Of a stretch of DNA of 7,761 bases, positions 6,513 to 7,761 are shown piece after piece (position 1 is the first letter of the stretch; each line of letters begins with the position of its first letter). The notes below the pieces were generated by a model. It had not been told where the DNA came from. It did no database searches and worked only from the letters and a program-made list of their open reading frames with translations. Both the position numbers and the translations under genes were made by a program. Source of the DNA: an uncultured Opitutia bacterium (GTDB taxonomy: Bacteria; Verrucomicrobiota; Verrucomicrobiia; Opitutales; UBA953); contig CAIMFE010000215.1 of the NCBI GenBank assembly GCA_903840235.1, positions 1-7,761 of the forward strand, read 5' to 3'.

Positions 6513-6525
6513 GTTAACAAACACC

Positions 6526-7491
6526 ATGCGCCTGCCTACTTTTATTCTATTGGCTGTCTGCACTATCCTAATTGCGGAAGTCACCCCTCCAGATAAGCTC
6601 AACGAAATTATAAAATTACCCGATAGGGGTGATGAGTCTTTGGGTGGAAGTCAGCCTGATATAGCGAATCAAATTCTCTTAAAAAATCAGGTTCAGATTG
6701 GAGACACGAAAGAGGCGGTAATTGAAAAACTCGGGTCTCCAACCGGCAGCATGAAACTTGAAGGCGACTCTTATGTTATATGTTTTCGGCTAGGCGATGT
6801 TACGCTTAGAAGAAACATCGTTATAGCTGTAGATTTGATAACGGAGGATGAGTATGCTTTAAAAAAATTAAATGAAGCGGAAAACGAAAGACAGGCTAAA
6901 TTAAAAGCCGCGTCTGCGAAGGTGGCCGCCCAAGTGCGTAGCGATGAAGCCGCGAGGCAGGCTGAAATCAGGAGGCAAGCTGAACTTTCAAGGCAATCCG
7001 AAGCCGCAAGACAGATCGAAGCCGCAAGACAGGCTGAAATCACCAAGAAGATTGCTTCAACTAAACGAGGCCTGTCTGAACAGCTGGCTAACCTAAAAAG
7101 CCAAATTAAATCCTCGGTTTCTGGATTAAATCCAAAGGCGCAAATAGTTTACTCATCTTTTCAGTGGCAAATGAATAAACTTCAAGAAGATGAGTCTTAT
7201 ATATGTAATATAGTGGAATGCCAGGACCAGATAATAGAATTGTTGGCAATTTATGTTGAGAACTCCGACAAGGAGATTGCTCGAACTGAACTAGAGGCGC
7301 AAATTGTCGCGATAAAAAATCGGATCGATTGGGCTTCAAGCGTGTTAAACCCACGTGCACAAATAATAATAAATACGCCTGAGTTTCAAATAATCGAATC
7401 CAGAAGAAAACAGATTTGGTCTAGTCTGCTTCTCAGATCTCAGTCCTCATTAATAAAAGCTAACTTACAATTATCCCGAGCAAATCGATAA
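6526..7491 (+). CDS. Exported BamE/SmpA-like protein with coiled coil and duplicated C-terminus
   Basis: The product is 321 residues. Residues 1-20 are a Sec-type signal sequence; Cys12 sits inside the hydrophobic core (AVC) and does not make a good lipobox, unlike true BamE lipoproteins. Residues about 55-110 resemble the SmpA/BamE-like fold: QVQIGDTKEAVIEKLGSPTG, then beta strands SYVICFRLG and LRRNIVIAVDL. Residues 111-185 form a charged coiled coil that contains five tandem 6-residue repeats (141-170, EAARQA type). The C-terminal part has two similar segments, LNPKAQIVYSSFQ (201-213) and LNPRAQIIINTPEFQ (274-288), 73 residues apart, which points to an internal duplication of a helical unit. 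It probably works in the periplasm. It directly follows the GYF_2-like gene and is likely cotranscribed with it. BamE-like domains occur in many unrelated envelope proteins, so a role in outer-membrane protein assembly should not be assumed. Confidence 0.85.
   Translation: MRLPTFILLAVCTILIAEVTPPDKLNEIIKLPDRGDESLGGSQPDIANQILLKNQVQIGDTKEAVIEKLGSPTGSMKLEGDSYVICFRLGDVTLRRNIVIAVDLITEDEYALKKLNEAENERQAKLKAASAKVAAQVRSDEAARQAEIRRQAELSRQSEAARQIEAARQAEITKKIASTKRGLSEQLANLKSQIKSSVSGLNPKAQIVYSSFQWQMNKLQEDESYICNIVECQDQIIELLAIYVENSDKEIARTELEAQIVAIKNRIDWASSVLNPRAQIIINTPEFQIIESRRKQIWSSLLLRSQSSLIKANLQLSRANR
6946..7035 (+). repeat. In-frame 18-bp tandem repeat (5 units)
   Basis: Five 18-bp units begin at 6946, 6964, 6982, 7000 and 7018, encoding EAARQA, EIRRQA, ELSRQS, EAARQI and EAARQA. 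The last two share their first 15 bases, GAAGCCGCAAGACAG. The period keeps the frame and extends the coiled coil, so copy number could vary between strains. Confidence 0.8.
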
Positions 7492-7531
7492 TTGATTCAT
7501 GAAGGGTCGAAATTTGGTCTATTCTGTTCGT

Positions 7532-7555
7532 GTTCGGCTCACCGAACCCGGGTTC
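7532..7555. other. Overlapping palindromes in the spacer before tRNA-Ser
   Basis: GTTCGG (7532-7537) and CCGAAC (7542-7547) form a 6-bp stem with a CTCA loop. Overlapping it, GAACCCGGGTTC (7544-7555) is a perfect 12-bp palindrome, so the two structures exclude each other. It lies 40 bp after the BamE-like gene and may act as its terminator, but no T-run follows. Confidence 0.45.
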
Positions 7556-7577
7556 TCATCCCTCTTATTGGATCTTC

Positions 7578-7619
7578 CCCTTGCCAACGTGTCACCTTGC
7601 CAACTTGTCCCCTCAATTA
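7578..7619 (+). repeat. Dispersed intergenic repeat, copy 2 (42 bp)
   Basis: It is 38/42 identical to 1366-1407, with an exact 22-bp match at its right end (7598-7619). It holds octamer units CCTTGCCA, ACGTGTCA, CCTTGCCA and ACTTGTCC at 7579-7610. It ends three bases before the tRNA-Ser CCA end. Both copies lie at a gene 3' end. Confidence 0.8.
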
Positions 7620-7621
7620 AA

Positions 7622-7712
<91 letters not shown>

Positions 7713-7761
7713 GTCCCATTCACAAAGCACACTGGCGGGTTCTGCTCAAGCCGATTCGGTA

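Noticed and set aside
6526..6563. Lipobox in the BamE-like protein at Cys12
   Set aside because: The residue before Cys is Val and hydrophobic sequence continues after it, which does not fit a lipoprotein cleavage site.
6771..7360. Minus-strand open frames of 91 and 84 codons, one Ala/Ser/Cys-rich with repeats
   Set aside because: The repetitive composition is the mirror of the 18-bp repeat in the BamE-like gene.
7532..7547. Confident intrinsic terminator after the BamE-like gene
   Set aside because: The stem is only 6 bp and is followed by a C-rich stretch rather than T residues.

Overview
The window looks like chromosomal DNA of a Gram-negative bacterium. It holds a lipobox lipoprotein with Sel1 repeats, Sec-type signal peptides, a BamE/SmpA-like exported protein and a tRNA-Ser with encoded CCA. 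None of the five internal start codons whose upstream bases I checked has a clear Shine-Dalgarno sequence. That, with mid-range GC and short degenerate intergenic repeats, would fit a Verrucomicrobiota/PVC-type genome. This placement is a guess from memory and rests on no marker gene.

Left part (1-3110), near 50% GC by eye. It holds the 3' part of an unrecognised protein gene with an Arg/Asp/Gly-rich N-terminus, then a perfect inverted repeat over its stop codon. A non-coding stretch (about 1220-1404) follows, made of degenerate 8-bp tandem repeats in both orientations. Next come a minus-strand DxD glycosyltransferase-like gene and a divergent plus-strand Sel1-repeat lipoprotein gene.

Middle and right part (3127-7491), clearly more AT-rich. 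Four accessory genes are arranged as two divergent pairs. The minus-strand pair is an exported degenerate Sel1-like protein followed by a membrane-anchored DUF4041 + GIY-YIG (T5orf172/MUG113) protein. The plus-strand pair is a GYF_2-like membrane protein whose two CxxC knuckles flank a transmembrane hairpin, followed by an exported BamE-like protein with a coiled coil and a duplicated C-terminus. The 101-bp spacer between the pairs carries two matching palindromes (TATAGTA-N6-TACTA...), each over one candidate -10 box, so the four genes may be co-regulated. By prediction two products face the cytoplasm from the inner membrane and two are exported. I infer one envelope-associated accessory module of unknown function; nothing in the sequence proves it.

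Right edge (7492-7761). A short spacer has overlapping palindromes and a second copy of the octamer repeat block. It is followed by tRNA-Ser(UGA) on the minus strand, whose 3' end faces the AT-rich block. No integrase, transposase or attachment-site duplication is visible.
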